The notes under the pieces are model-generated. The model did no database searches and had not been told where the DNA came from. It saw only the letters and a program-made list of their open reading frames with translations. From contig NZ_JAGFWR010000008.1 of NCBI RefSeq assembly GCF_017599305.1, forward strand, positions 62,001 through 126,000: 64,000 bases of DNA. Direction: 5' to 3'. The position numbers were made by a program, and so were the translations under genes. Below are positions 1 to 8,579 of this stretch, piece by piece. The stretch is from Micromonospora antibiotica. GTDB taxonomy: Bacteria > Actinomycetota > Actinomycetes > Mycobacteriales > Micromonosporaceae. Positions within the stretch are counted from its first letter, which is position 1. Every line of letters starts with the position of its first letter.

Positions 1-975
1 GGGCCGGGGGACGGTCGGCGGGTCTTCCCGGGCGCAGATGTCCTCGGCTTTCCAGCAGCGGGTGCGGAAGTGGCAGCCGGACGGCGGGTCGGCCGGGCTG
101 GGCACGTCGCCGGTCAGCCGGATGATGCCGGTGGCGTCGCGGGCGGCCGGGTCGGGCACCGGCACCGCGGACAGCAGCGCCTGGGTGTACGGGTGGGTGG
201 CCCGTTCGTAGATCTCCTCCTCGGTGCCGATCTCGACGATCCGGCCCAGGTACATCACCGCCACCCGGTCGCAGATGTGCCGGACCACCGACAGGTCGTG
301 CGCGATGAACACGTACGACAGGCCCAGCTCGTCCTGGAGTTGCCCCAACAGGTTGATGACCTGGGCCTGGATCGAGACGTCCAGGGCGGAGACCGGCTCG
401 TCGCAGACGATCACCTCGGGGCGCAGGGCGAGCGCCCGGGCGATGCCGATGCGTTGCCGCTGACCGCCGGAGAACTGGTGCGGGTAGCGGTTGACGTGCT
501 CGGGGTTCAGCCCGACCAGGTCCAGCAACTCCTGCACCCGGCCGCGTTTGCTGCCCTTGGGTGCGGCGTCGGGGTGGATGTCGAACGGCTCGCCGATGAT
601 GTCGCCCACCGTCATCCGGGGGTTCAGCGAGGTGTACGGGTCCTGCATCACCATCTGCATGTTGCGCCGCAGCCGGCGCAGTTCGCCCCCGGAGGCGGAG
701 AGCAGGTCGCGGCCCTCCAGGGTGGCCCGGCCGGAGGTCGGCGTCTCCAGCCGCATCAGCAGCCGGGCGAGGGTCGACTTGCCGCAGCCGGACTCGCCGA
801 CGATGCCGAGTGTCTCGCCCCGACGCAGCACGAAGCTGACCCCGTCGACCGCCCGGACCGCGCCGACCTGCCGTTGGAAGAGCACGCCCCGGGTGATCGG
901 GAAGTGTTTGACCAGGTCGTCGACGGCGAGGATGGTCTCGCCCCGGACCTTGGCCGGGCTAGCGGGCGCGGTCAT
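1..975 (-). CDS. Peptide ABC transporter ATP-binding protein, OppF/DppF type (3' end cut by window edge)
   Basis: This is the second ATPase of a minus-strand peptide importer and energises uptake through the permeases encoded upstream. The visible part begins at the ATG at 975. It has Walker A GESGCGKST, Q-loop and signature FSGGQRQR, Walker B VIVCDEPVSALD, an H-loop in IAHDLSVV, and the oligopeptide-transporter C-terminal zone with CHFRTRCW. About 325 codons are present and no stop is reached, so the last residues lie to the left of the window. Its start overlaps the end of the preceding ATPase gene by 17 bp, which indicates translational coupling. The family is certain. The substrate (di- or oligopeptide, nickel and so on) cannot be decided from the ATPase. 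Confidence 0.93.
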   Translation of the reverse strand, partial: MTAPASPAKVRGETILAVDDLVKHFPITRGVLFQRQVGAVRAVDGVSFVLRRGETLGIVGESGCGKSTLARLLMRLETPTSGRATLEGRDLLSASGGELRRLRRNMQMVMQDPYTSLNPRMTVGDIIGEPFDIHPDAAPKGSKRGRVQELLDLVGLNPEHVNRYPHQFSGGQRQRIGIARALALRPEVIVCDEPVSALDVSIQAQVINLLGQLQDELGLSYVFIAHDLSVVRHICDRVAVMYLGRIVEIGTEEEIYERATHPYTQALLSAVPVPDPAARDATGIIRLTGDVPSPADPPSGCHFRTRCWKAEDICAREDPPTVPRP

Positions 976-1996
976 CGTGGACCTCCTGCGCGAAGTGGCA
1001 CGCGCTGGTCCGGCCGTCGGCGAGGACCAGGTCGTCCGGCACCACGTCCACGCAGACCTGCTGCACGTACGGGCATCGGGGGTGGAACGGGCAGCCGGTG
1101 GGGATCCGCATCAGGTTCGGTGGCAGTCCCCGGATCGTGGCCAGCTCCCGGCCGCGCACGTCCAGCCGGGGAATCGAGGCCAGCAACCCCTTGGTGTACG
1201 GGTGGGCCGGTGCCCGGTACAACGCGTGGACGTCGGCGTGCTCGACGATCCGGCCGGCGTACATGACGGCGATCCGGTCCGCGACGCCGGCCACCACCCC
1301 CAGGTCGTGGGTGATCAGGATCATCGCCATGTCGAGGTCGCGCCGCAGGTCGGCCAGCAGGTCCATGATCTGGGCCTGCACGGTGACGTCGAGGGCGGTG
1401 GTCGGTTCGTCGGCGATCAGCACCTTCGGGTCCAGCGCCAGCGCCATGGCGATCATGACGCGTTGCCGCATCCCGCCGGAGAACTGGTGCGGGTGGTCGC
1501 CGAGCCGCCCGGCCGCCCCGGGGATGCGCACCAGGTCCATCAGTTCGACGGTCCGCCGTCGGGCGTCGGCGCGGGACATCCCGGCGCGGTGTCGCAGCGT
1601 CTCGCCGATCTGCCAGCCGACCGGGAAGACCGGGTTCAACGCCGACAGGGCGTCCTGGAAGATCATCGCGATCTCCTTGCCGCGTACCTGCCGGCGTTGC
1701 TCCTCGGGCAGGGTGAGCAGATCGCGGCCCCGGTAGCGGATCTGCCCGGAACGGATCACCGCCGGTGGGGTGTCCAGGATGCCCATGACCGCCTGGGCGG
1801 TGACCGACTTGCCGGAGCCGGACTCACCGAGCACGGCCAGCGTCTCACCCGGGTCCAGGTGGTAGGAGACCCCGTTGATCACCTTGGCCACCCCCTCGCC
1901 GGTGCGGAACTCGACGTGCAGGTCCCGTACCTCCAGCAGGTGACCGCCGGGCGGGGTGGGTGAGGCCGGCGTGGGCCGGACCGCGGACTCGGTCAC
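959..1996 (-). CDS. Peptide ABC transporter ATP-binding protein, OppD/DppD type
   Basis: A 345-residue ATPase of the peptide/opine/nickel importer family. The nucleotide-binding domain follows a short N-terminal tail: Walker A GESGSGKSV, signature FSGGMRQR, Walker B VLIADEPTTALDV, H-loop ITHDLGVV, then the oligo_HPY-type tail with FHPRCPYVQQVC. It pairs with the ATPase at 1-975, giving the usual D plus F heterodimer. The start at 1996 follows a 166-bp repeat-filled gap after the DppC-type permease, which is longer than the other junctions of this operon. Its stop lies inside the start region of the next gene. Confidence 0.94.
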   Translation of the reverse strand: MTESAVRPTPASPTPPGGHLLEVRDLHVEFRTGEGVAKVINGVSYHLDPGETLAVLGESGSGKSVTAQAVMGILDTPPAVIRSGQIRYRGRDLLTLPEEQRRQVRGKEIAMIFQDALSALNPVFPVGWQIGETLRHRAGMSRADARRRTVELMDLVRIPGAAGRLGDHPHQFSGGMRQRVMIAMALALDPKVLIADEPTTALDVTVQAQIMDLLADLRRDLDMAMILITHDLGVVAGVADRIAVMYAGRIVEHADVHALYRAPAHPYTKGLLASIPRLDVRGRELATIRGLPPNLMRIPTGCPFHPRCPYVQQVCVDVVPDDLVLADGRTSACHFAQEVHDDRAR

Positions 1997-2003
1997 CGGA
2001 TCT

Positions 2004-2162
2004 GCCTCTCGCTCGCGACTGCGGGACCCGCTGCGGGCGTGCGGGGCGTGGGTGCCGGGCCCGTTGCGGGCGGGGGCGCTGTGGCCGGCACGGGCGTGCG
2101 GGGCGTGGGTGCCGGGCCCGTTGCGGGCGTGCGGGGTGGGGGCGCTGTGGCCGGCACGGTGC
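2004..2162. repeat. Repeat-filled junction between permease and ATPase genes
   Basis: This operon junction is unusually long and made of repeats. Bases 2004-2034 (GCCTCTCGCTCGCGACTGCG onward) match, with few differences, the reverse complement of the junction repeat at 53770-53806 in the second importer operon. From about 2035 to 2160 there is a near-exact tandem duplication with a period near 57 bp; its core GGTGCCGGGCCCGTTGCGGG is seen at about 2051 and again at about 2108. No convincing ribosome-binding site or gene is seen here apart from the sequence immediately before the start at 1996. Confidence 0.75.
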
Positions 2163-3119
2163 TCACCGCAGCTTCGGGTCGAAGGCGTCGCGGATCGCGT
2201 CGCCCAGCATGATGAAGGCCAGCACGGTCAGCGCGAGGAAGGCGGACGGGACGACCAGCGGGGTCGCCGACTCGCGCATGTGCACCCGGCCGGCGTCGAT
2301 CTCGATGCCCCAGGAGATGGTGGGCGCCTTCAGTCCGATGCCCAGGAAGCTCAGGGTCGCCTCGGCGGCGATGAACGAACCGAGCGCGATGGTCAGCACC
2401 ACGATCGCCGGGGCGAGCGCGTTGGGCAGGATGTGCCGCCACATGATCCGGCCGTTGCCCGCGCCGAGCATCCGGGCGGCGGCGACGTAGTCCTGCTCCT
2501 TGGCGGTGATCACCGAGGAGCGCACCACCCGGGCGGCGGTGGTCCAACCGAGCACCGCCAACACGAAGATCACCGCGAACAGCCGGACCGTGTCGCTGCT
2601 GGTGCTGACCCGCTTGAGCAGCACGATCGCGGCGAGCAGCAGCGGGATGCCGAGCACGATGTCGATCACCCGGGAGAGCACCGCGTCGACCCAGCGGCCG
2701 AAGTAGCCGGCCACCATCCCGACGACCAGCGCGATGATCCCGGTGAGCAGCGCGGAGAGCGCGCCCACCAGCAGCGAGGCGCGGGCCCCGTAGACCGCCC
2801 GGGCGTACGTGTCGCAGCCCTGGAAGTCGTACCCGAAGATGGCCCCGCCGGACGCCCCGGCGTGCTGGCGGGACAGCACGCAGTCGCGCGGGTCGTTGGC
2901 GGTGAACAGCGACGGCACGGCGGCCATCGCGGCGACCAGCACGACCAGCACCAGACTGATCCAGAAGACCGGCTTGCGGCGCAGCTCACGCCAGGCGTCC
3001 CCGGCCAGGCTGCGGGGTTTCTGCGGTACGCCGACCCGGTCGGGGGTGCCGGGCTCACCGGAGACCCCCCGGCGGGCGGACTGGTCCTCCGTCGCCGCCA
3101 CCGTCTCGAAGTCGCTCAT
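2163..3119 (-). CDS. Peptide ABC transporter permease, DppC/OppC type
   Basis: A 318-residue inner-membrane permease. An N-terminal cytoplasmic tail of about 48 residues precedes a first membrane segment near 49-70, then an external loop with cysteines (around DCVLSR and GCDTYARA), then the five-helix BPD_transp_1 core. The conserved EAA-type loop reads EQDYVAAARMLGAGNGRIMWRHILPN in sense and is seen around residues 205-230. The length and the N-terminal OppC_N region fit the C-type partner of the B-type permease just upstream, which lies 18 bp away. It forms the membrane channel of the importer encoded at 1-5895. Confidence 0.94.
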   Translation of the reverse strand: MSDFETVAATEDQSARRGVSGEPGTPDRVGVPQKPRSLAGDAWRELRRKPVFWISLVLVVLVAAMAAVPSLFTANDPRDCVLSRQHAGASGGAIFGYDFQGCDTYARAVYGARASLLVGALSALLTGIIALVVGMVAGYFGRWVDAVLSRVIDIVLGIPLLLAAIVLLKRVSTSSDTVRLFAVIFVLAVLGWTTAARVVRSSVITAKEQDYVAAARMLGAGNGRIMWRHILPNALAPAIVVLTIALGSFIAAEATLSFLGIGLKAPTISWGIEIDAGRVHMRESATPLVVPSAFLALTVLAFIMLGDAIRDAFDPKLR

Positions 3120-3137
3120 GCCCGTACCTCGTCGCGC

Positions 3138-4076
3138 TCACTCATAGCGGATCCTCGGATCGAGTACGGCGTACAGGACGTCCACCACCAGGTTGGCGAC
3201 GAGGTAGACGACGACGAGCACGCTGACGATGCCCACCACCAGCGGGCCGTCCTCGGTGCGGATGCCCCGGAACAGGTTGAAGCCCACCCCCGGGATGTTG
3301 AACACGCCCTCGGTGATGATCGCGCCGCTCATCAGGTTGCCCAGCTCGACGCCGAGGAAGGTGATCACGGGGATGAGCGAGTTACGCAGTACGTGCACCC
3401 CGATGATCCGCCGCCGGACCAGCCCCTTCGACCGGGCGGTGCGGACGTAGTCGGCGCGCAGGTTCTCGGCGACCGAGGTCCGGGTCAGCCGCAGCGCGGT
3501 GGCCAGCGACAGCGAGCCGAGCACGATGCCGGGCAGCAGCAGGGCCCACAGGTCGGGGTCGGCGCCGGCGGTCGGGGGGAAGATCGGCCAGCGGACGCCG
3601 AGCAGGTACTGCGCGAGCGGGGCCAGCACGATGGTGGGGATGCCCAGCACCAGCAGGGTCAGCACCAGCGTGGCGTTGTCGAAGAGGCTGGCCCGGCGGA
3701 TGCCGGCGAGCACCCCGGCGGTGACCCCGAACAGGATCGTCACGGCCATCGCGATCACGGCCAGCTTGACGGTGACCGGCCAGGCGGCGGCGAGGATGTC
3801 CCCGATCGACCGGCCGGTCAGCGACTGGCCGAGGTCACCCTGGAGCAGGTTCTTGAGATAGTCGAGGTAGCGGTAGAAGAAGCCGCCGATCCCGGTCCGG
3901 TCGAGGTGGAACTTCTCCGTGAGGTACGCCCGCTGGGCCGGGGTGACCGGCCGTTCGCCGGCCAGCGCCTGGATCGGGTCGCCCTGGCCGGCGAACATCA
4001 GGGCGTACACGATCAGCGTGGTCCCGAAGAAGGCGAGGACCATCTGGAGCAGACGCCGCAGAACGAAGCGGAACAT
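3138..4076 (-). CDS. Peptide ABC transporter permease, DppB/OppB type
   Basis: A B-type permease of 312 residues when started at the ATG at 4076 (MFRFVLRRLLQMVLAFFGTT). That start places the hydrophobic first helix at the N-terminus as in all DppB proteins. A further in-frame start at 4133 would add 19 non-membrane residues and is less likely. Six membrane helices are visible, with the EAA loop near RADYVRTARSKGLVRRRIIG. It is separated from the upstream binding-protein gene by a 214-bp repeat-rich gap, while the DppC-type partner follows after about 18 bp. Confidence 0.92.
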   Translation of the reverse strand: MFRFVLRRLLQMVLAFFGTTLIVYALMFAGQGDPIQALAGERPVTPAQRAYLTEKFHLDRTGIGGFFYRYLDYLKNLLQGDLGQSLTGRSIGDILAAAWPVTVKLAVIAMAVTILFGVTAGVLAGIRRASLFDNATLVLTLLVLGIPTIVLAPLAQYLLGVRWPIFPPTAGADPDLWALLLPGIVLGSLSLATALRLTRTSVAENLRADYVRTARSKGLVRRRIIGVHVLRNSLIPVITFLGVELGNLMSGAIITEGVFNIPGVGFNLFRGIRTEDGPLVVGIVSVLVVVYLVANLVVDVLYAVLDPRIRYE

Positions 4077-4290
4077 ACTGTGCAGTCTTGCTGATAAGGG
4101 GCGGGGACGGAGGCGGGTCGGGCCACCGTCCACCGATGACCCGACCCGTTGCTCCCGTCGGCGGCCCCGTTGCCGCCGACGTACCCTGCACGTGCCGGTC
4201 GGCCGTTCGCCGCCGCCGCGCCTTCACCTGCCGGCGGCCGTCCGCGGCCGACGCCCCTTCACCTGCTGGCGGCCGTTCGCGCCGCCCGGA
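4077..4290. repeat. GC-rich gap with short direct repeats between binding protein and permease
   Basis: The 214-bp gap holds direct repeats of about 25 bp with a period of 35 bp. One copy is at 4221-4245 and the other at 4256-4280; both begin CCTTCACCTGC and share GGCGGCCGT. The surrounding sequence contains further GGCCGTTCGC/CGCCGCCG runs. No coding potential is seen. The position right after the binding-protein gene suggests mRNA structure that could stabilise the upstream message or limit read-through into the permease genes; that role is inference. Confidence 0.55.
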
Positions 4291-5895
4291 CTAGCTGACC
4301 GCCTCGATCTTCAGCAGGTCGATCCGGTCGAAGAGGTCCATCTGGACGTTCTTTACCTTGGTCGAGTGGCCGAAGTTGTTCTGGCCGTAGCGCAGCGGGA
4401 TCACCGGCAGGTCCTTGGCCAGCAGGTCCTCCGCCGCCTGGTACTTCGCGATCGCGGCCTCCTCGTTCGGGGCCTTGGCGCCCTCGACGAGCAGCTTGTC
4501 GAACTCCGGGTTGCTGTAGCCGTAGTAGTTCGACGAACCGTTCGTGCTGTACAGCGGGCCGAGGTAGTTCTCCATCGACGGGTAGTCCATCACCCAGCCC
4601 ATCCGGAACAGCCCCACCGGCTGCTTCGCCTTGACCTTGGTCAGCAGGTCGGCGAACTTGGGCTCGGCGGTGCCGACGCACTCCACGCCCAGGTTGGCCT
4701 TGAGCTGGTTGCAGGTCGCGTCGATCCAGTCCTTGTGCCCGCCGTCGCCGTTGTACGACAGCTCGATCTTCTTCGGGCCGCCGGCCGCCTCGTACGCCGA
4801 CTTCGCCTTGGCCGGGTCGAACTCGCCGGCCGCGCCGATGGTGTTCTCCCGGTAGCCCGCGACCACCGGCGAGACGAACGAGCGGGCCGGCTGCTGCGAG
4901 TCCTTGAAGATCGACTTGGTGATCTCGTCCCGGTCGATCGCCATCGAGATGGCCTTGCGCACCTCGGGCTTGCTGAACTCCTTCTGGAAGGTCGGGAAGG
5001 CCAGCACCTGCAACGACGACGCCGGGCTCTGCTGGAACCGGTCGCCCAGGTCGGTCGCGGCGGTCGACAGGTTCTCGGTCGGGATCGTCTTGATCACGTC
5101 GAGGTTGTCCGACAGCACGTCCGCGTACGCGGCGGTGGGCTGCTGGTAGATCCGGAACTCGACCCCGCCCACCTTCGGCTGCTCGCCGGGGAAGGCGTCG
5201 TAGCGCTCCACCTCGACCTTGGCGTCGTGCTGCCAGGAGCCCTTCATCCGGAACGGGCCCTGCCCGATCGGGGCCTGCTCGTAGCCCTCCTTCAGCGTGC
5301 CGGGCCCCGAGAAGGCGGCCTTCGGCAGCGGGTAGAAGGCGGTGTACCCGAGCATCGTCTTGAACTCGCTGTACGGCTCGGTCAGCGTGACGGTGAAGGT
5401 CAGGTCGTCGACCTTCTTCAGCCCGGACAGCCGCTCGGCGGCCGGCTTGTCGCCCTGCAGGTCGGCGTACCCGGCGATCTTCTCGAAGAAGTAGCTGGAG
5501 TTCTGCCCGTTGGGGGCGTACGCGCCGTAGTTCCAGGCGTCGAGGTAGTTGTCGGCGGTGACCTTCTCGCCGTTGTGGAAGGTGTAGCCGTCCTTGAGCT
5601 TGACCGTCCAGACCCTGTTGTCCGACGAGGTGACCGACTCGGCCGCCACCTCGTAGGGCTTGTTGGCCTCGTCGTAGTCGACCAGCGGGCTGAACAGGGC
5701 GGCGAGCACCTGCGAACCGCTGGTCTCGTTGGTGTTGGTCGGCACCAGGTGCTGCGGCTCGGCGATCTCGATCCGCACGGCCGCGTTGGGGTCGGACTGA
5801 CCGGTTCCGCTGCCGCCGCCCGAGCCGCAGGCCGCCAGGCCCAGGGTCACCGCGAGCGGGAGAGCGGTCCAGGCAGCAAGCCTGCGCACACGCAT
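4291..5895 (-). CDS. Peptide ABC transporter substrate-binding lipoprotein (SBP family 5)
   Basis: A 534-residue extracytoplasmic binding protein. Residues 1-23 form a lipoprotein signal with lipobox LAAC (Cys23), followed by a Gly/Ser-rich linker and an SBP_bac_5 domain with the family segments VKLKDGYTFHNGEKVTADNY and AISMAIDRDEI. It would capture peptides outside the cell and deliver them to the permeases downstream. GAGGAGA lies 5 nt before the ATG at 5895, which supports the start. It is the first gene of the minus-strand importer operon, so its promoter should lie in 5896-6100. Confidence 0.95.
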   Translation of the reverse strand: MRVRRLAAWTALPLAVTLGLAACGSGGGSGTGQSDPNAAVRIEIAEPQHLVPTNTNETSGSQVLAALFSPLVDYDEANKPYEVAAESVTSSDNRVWTVKLKDGYTFHNGEKVTADNYLDAWNYGAYAPNGQNSSYFFEKIAGYADLQGDKPAAERLSGLKKVDDLTFTVTLTEPYSEFKTMLGYTAFYPLPKAAFSGPGTLKEGYEQAPIGQGPFRMKGSWQHDAKVEVERYDAFPGEQPKVGGVEFRIYQQPTAAYADVLSDNLDVIKTIPTENLSTAATDLGDRFQQSPASSLQVLAFPTFQKEFSKPEVRKAISMAIDRDEITKSIFKDSQQPARSFVSPVVAGYRENTIGAAGEFDPAKAKSAYEAAGGPKKIELSYNGDGGHKDWIDATCNQLKANLGVECVGTAEPKFADLLTKVKAKQPVGLFRMGWVMDYPSMENYLGPLYSTNGSSNYYGYSNPEFDKLLVEGAKAPNEEAAIAKYQAAEDLLAKDLPVIPLRYGQNNFGHSTKVKNVQMDLFDRIDLLKIEAVS

Positions 5896-6215
5896 GGGGG
5901 TCTCCTCATCTCATTACGTAGCGCAGCCGGACCCGGCGCTGGGTGACTCTGCGCAACGTCCGGTAACGGTAGGTCGGGATCGGCCCGACGACAACGGAAG
6001 CGTTGCGAACGGATAACGGACCACCGGCAATGGCCTTGCGGTTGCTCTGCTCGCCTGGTATCAGGGGGCAGCGATTTTAGCTGCTCAATATGGGCGTGGA
6101 GAGGGCGTCGGATGCCTGCGGATGGTCTAGCGGTCGCCGTGGGGGATTACGCGTCGCCTGTCCGGCCCGCAGTCGATGTGGGGTCTTCCGTCCGCCACGA
6201 CGTCGTGGCCTGCCC
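5896..6215. other. Divergent promoter region between the importer operon and folD
   Basis: No gene is seen in this stretch. It is the shared upstream region of the minus-strand importer operon and plus-strand folD. It has an unusually AT-rich pocket at about 6072-6093 and a small dyad AACGGAAGCGTT near 5995. These are plausible promoter elements for the importer operon, but no clear -35/-10 pair can be assigned by eye. Confidence 0.4.
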
Positions 6216-6262
6216 CACTTTGGGTGACACAAAGTGACCATTGGCACGTCACTTAAAGTGAC
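6216..6262. promoter_or_regulatory. Two adjacent palindromes built from AAGTGAC half-sites upstream of folD
   Basis: Dyad 1 has arms CACTTTG (6216-6222) and CAAAGTG (6230-6236). Dyad 2 is GTCACTTAAAGTGAC (6248-6262), two perfect 7-bp arms around one base. The octamer AAAGTGAC occurs at 6231-6238 and again 24 bp later at 6255-6262. The block ends 50 bp before the folD start. Two related dyads at this position look like a repressor or activator site. The regulator is unknown and I do not recognise the motif. Confidence 0.6.
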
Positions 6263-6312
6263 GGCTGCCCCGTCGCCGGCTCGCCGTCCGCCGGCCGTGA
6301 GACGATCTGGTC

Positions 6313-7173
6313 GTGACGGCGATCATCCTGGACGGCAAGGCGACCGCAGCCAAGATCAAGGACGAGCTGCGGGTACGGGTCAAGGCGTTGGCCGAGCGAG
6401 GGGTCACCCCCGGCCTGGGCACCGTCCTGGTCGGCGCGGACCCCGGCTCGGAGGCGTACGTCAACGGCAAGCACCGCGACTGCGCCGAGGTGGGCATCGC
6501 CTCGATCCGCCGGGAGCTGCCCGCCGACGCCACCCAGCAGCAGCTCGACGACGTGCTCACCGAGCTGAACGCCGACCCGGGCTGCCACGGCTACATCGTC
6601 CAGCTGCCGCTGCCGGCGCACCTCGACACCCAGCGGGCGCTGGAGCTGATCGACCCCGACAAGGACGCCGACGGCCTGCACCCGGTGAACCTGGGCCGGC
6701 TGGTGCTCGGCTACGACGGCCCACTGCCCTGCACCCCGCGCGGCATCGTCGAGCTGCTCCGCCGGTACGACGTGCCGCTGCGCGGTGCCAACGTCGCCCT
6801 GGTCGGCCGGGGCAACACCGTCGGCCGGCCGCTCGGCCTGCTGCTCAACCGGCGCAGCGAGAACGCGACCGTCACCCTGTGCCACACCGGCACCCTCGAC
6901 CTCGCCGCCCACACCCGCGCCGCCGACATCGTCATCGTCGCCGCCGGGGTGCCCGGTCTGCTCACCGCCGACATGGTCACCCCGGGCACCACGGTGGTCG
7001 ACGTCGGCATCACCCGGGTGATCGGCGACGACGGCAAGGGTCGCTACACCGGCGACGTGGACCCGGAGGTGGCCCAGGTCGCCGCCCGGCTCGCGCCGAT
7101 GCCGGGAGGCGTCGGGCCGATGACCCGGGCCATGCTGCTCACCAACGTCGTCGAACGCGCCGAACGCGGCTGA
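6313..7173 (+). CDS. folD: Bifunctional methylene-THF dehydrogenase / methenyl-THF cyclohydrolase FolD
   Basis: A 286-residue cytosolic enzyme that interconverts 5,10-methylene-, 5,10-methenyl- and 10-formyl-tetrahydrofolate, supplying one-carbon units for purine and formyl-Met synthesis. The N-terminal catalytic half carries the YVNGKHRDCAEVGI region (Lys of the Y..K pair) and the VQLPLPAHLD loop. The NADP-binding half carries the GRGNTVGRPLG motif, and the C-terminus has PMPGGVGPMT. The length is normal for the family. The start is a GTG with no clear Shine-Dalgarno. GACGAT lies exactly 6 nt before it, so a leaderless transcript is possible. Paired AAGTGAC palindromes lie 50 bp upstream. 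Confidence 0.97.
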   Translation: MTAIILDGKATAAKIKDELRVRVKALAERGVTPGLGTVLVGADPGSEAYVNGKHRDCAEVGIASIRRELPADATQQQLDDVLTELNADPGCHGYIVQLPLPAHLDTQRALELIDPDKDADGLHPVNLGRLVLGYDGPLPCTPRGIVELLRRYDVPLRGANVALVGRGNTVGRPLGLLLNRRSENATVTLCHTGTLDLAAHTRAADIVIVAAGVPGLLTADMVTPGTTVVDVGITRVIGDDGKGRYTGDVDPEVAQVAARLAPMPGGVGPMTRAMLLTNVVERAERG

Positions 7174-7524
7174 CCTCCCCTGCGGCGCTGTGGCTCCCCC
7201 GCTGCTGCCGGCTGACCTCCTCTGCTCGGCCGCCGGTTGTCCCGCTGGGGTGGCCGGCCTTCCCCCGCTTGGCGGTTGACTCCCCAGCGCGGCGGCGGGT
7301 GTTCCCTGCTGGGCGGGGTGGTCTGCCCTGCGCGGCGGTGGCGCACGCCTGCGCTACCGGGACGCTCCGCCGCAGGTGCCGCCGCCCACCGCGTACCCCG
7401 TCGGGAACCGGGCGGTGGTGACGTTGGCCCCATCCCGGGGATGGTCGCCGCCCCTGGCCCGAACGGTGCCACGTTGACTGTTACGGTCGGGAAAACCGAC
7501 TGGTAGCAGGGGAGTGGGACGACC
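7174..7524. other. GC-rich intergenic region with degenerate repeats before mdh
   Basis: This 351-bp stretch has no convincing gene. From 7174 to about 7365 it consists of imperfect repeats of roughly 30 bp around CTGACCTCCCCTGC and GGCGGTTGACTCCCC-like words. The last 60 bp look like the mdh leader: TTGACT at 7474-7479, a small dyad GTCGG/CCGAC around 7487-7501, and AGGGGAG before the ATG. The -10 element is not clear. Confidence 0.45.
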
Positions 7525-8475
7525 ATGGGTAAGAAGGTCACTGTCGTCGGGGCCGGGTTCTACGGCTCCACCACCGCACAGCGCCTGGCCGAGTACGACG
7601 TCTTCGACACCGTCGTGATCACCGACATCGTGGAGGGCAAGCCGGCGGGTCTCGCGCTGGACCTCAACCAGTCCCGCGCGATCGAGGGCTTCGAGACCAA
7701 GGTCGTCGGTGCCACCACCGGCCCCAACGGCGAGGGCTACGAGACCATCGAGGGCTCGGACGTCGTGGTGATCACCGCGGGTCTGCCCCGTAAGCCGGGC
7801 ATGAGCCGGATGGACCTGCTGGAGACCAACGCCAAGATCGTGCGGCAGGTCGCCGAGAACGTCGCCAAGTACGCCCCGAACGCCGTCGTCATCGTGGTGT
7901 CCAACCCGCTCGACGAGATGACCGCGCTCGCCCAGCTCGCCACCCAGTTCCCCAAGAACCGGGTGCTCGGCCAGGCCGGCATGCTCGACAGCGCCCGGTT
8001 CACCAACTTCGTCGCCGAGGCCCTCGACGTACCGGTGAAGTCGGTCAAGACGCTGACCCTCGGCTCGCACGGCGACACCATGGTCCCGGTGCCGTCGCAG
8101 AGCACCGTCAACGGCAAGCCGCTGCGCGACGCGATGCCCGCCGAGCAGATCGAGGAGCTGGTCGTCAAGACCCGCAACGGTGGCGCCGAGGTCGTCGCGC
8201 TGCTCAAGACCGGTTCGGCGTACTACGCCCCGTCCGCCGCCGCCGCCCGGATGGCACGGGCCGTGGCCGAGGACTCCGGCGCGGTCATGCCGGTCTGCGC
8301 CTGGGTCGACGGCGAGTACGGCATCTCCGGGGTCTACCTGGGCGTCGAGGCCGAGATCGGCGCGGAGGGCGTGAAGCGGGTCGTCGAGACCGACCTGGAC
8401 GCCGACGAGCTGGCCAGCCTCAAGGAGGCCGCCGAGGCCGTCCGCGCCAAGCAGGCCGACGTGGCCAGCATGTGA
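7525..8475 (+). CDS. mdh: Malate dehydrogenase
   Basis: A 316-residue NAD-dependent dehydrogenase of the LDH-like MDH group that oxidises malate to oxaloacetate in the TCA cycle. The Rossmann motif VGAGFYGSTTAQ is at residues 7-18. GLPRKPGMSRMDLL is the substrate-binding Arg loop, VSNPLDEM follows, and LGSHGDTMVPV carries the catalytic His. AGGGGAG precedes the ATG at a good spacing. A 17-bp-arm hairpin follows the stop, so the gene is probably monocistronic. icd follows on the same strand, beyond the convergent MBL gene. Confidence 0.96.
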   Translation: MGKKVTVVGAGFYGSTTAQRLAEYDVFDTVVITDIVEGKPAGLALDLNQSRAIEGFETKVVGATTGPNGEGYETIEGSDVVVITAGLPRKPGMSRMDLLETNAKIVRQVAENVAKYAPNAVVIVVSNPLDEMTALAQLATQFPKNRVLGQAGMLDSARFTNFVAEALDVPVKSVKTLTLGSHGDTMVPVPSQSTVNGKPLRDAMPAEQIEELVVKTRNGGAEVVALLKTGSAYYAPSAAAARMARAVAEDSGAVMPVCAWVDGEYGISGVYLGVEAEIGAEGVKRVVETDLDADELASLKEAAEAVRAKQADVASM

Positions 8476-8492
8476 TCCGCTGAACCATCCGC

Positions 8493-8530
8493 CGCAGGGG
8501 CGGGACGGCTTCCGCCGTCCCGCCCCTGCG
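8493..8530 (+). terminator. Strong hairpin terminator after mdh
   Basis: The arms CGCAGGGGCGGGACGGC (8493-8509) and its exact complement (8514-8530) are separated by TTCC, 18 bp after the mdh stop. There is no long T-run, which is usual for high-GC actinomycetes. Confidence 0.8.
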
Positions 8531-8579
8531 CCGTCCCCACCCCACCCCACCCCGTCCCGTCCCGCCGGTCCCCGCCCCG

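Noticed and set aside
1956..4094. Long plus-strand frame with Gly/His/Asp-rich translation
   Set aside because: It is the antisense of permease genes with typical high-GC shadow composition and has no homologous features.
3919..5946. 675-codon plus-strand frame
   Set aside because: It is antisense to the binding-protein gene, which has a clear lipobox and domain.
5896..6312. A tRNA or riboswitch in the folD upstream region
   Set aside because: No T-arm consensus or cloverleaf pairing was found, and no known riboswitch core is visible.
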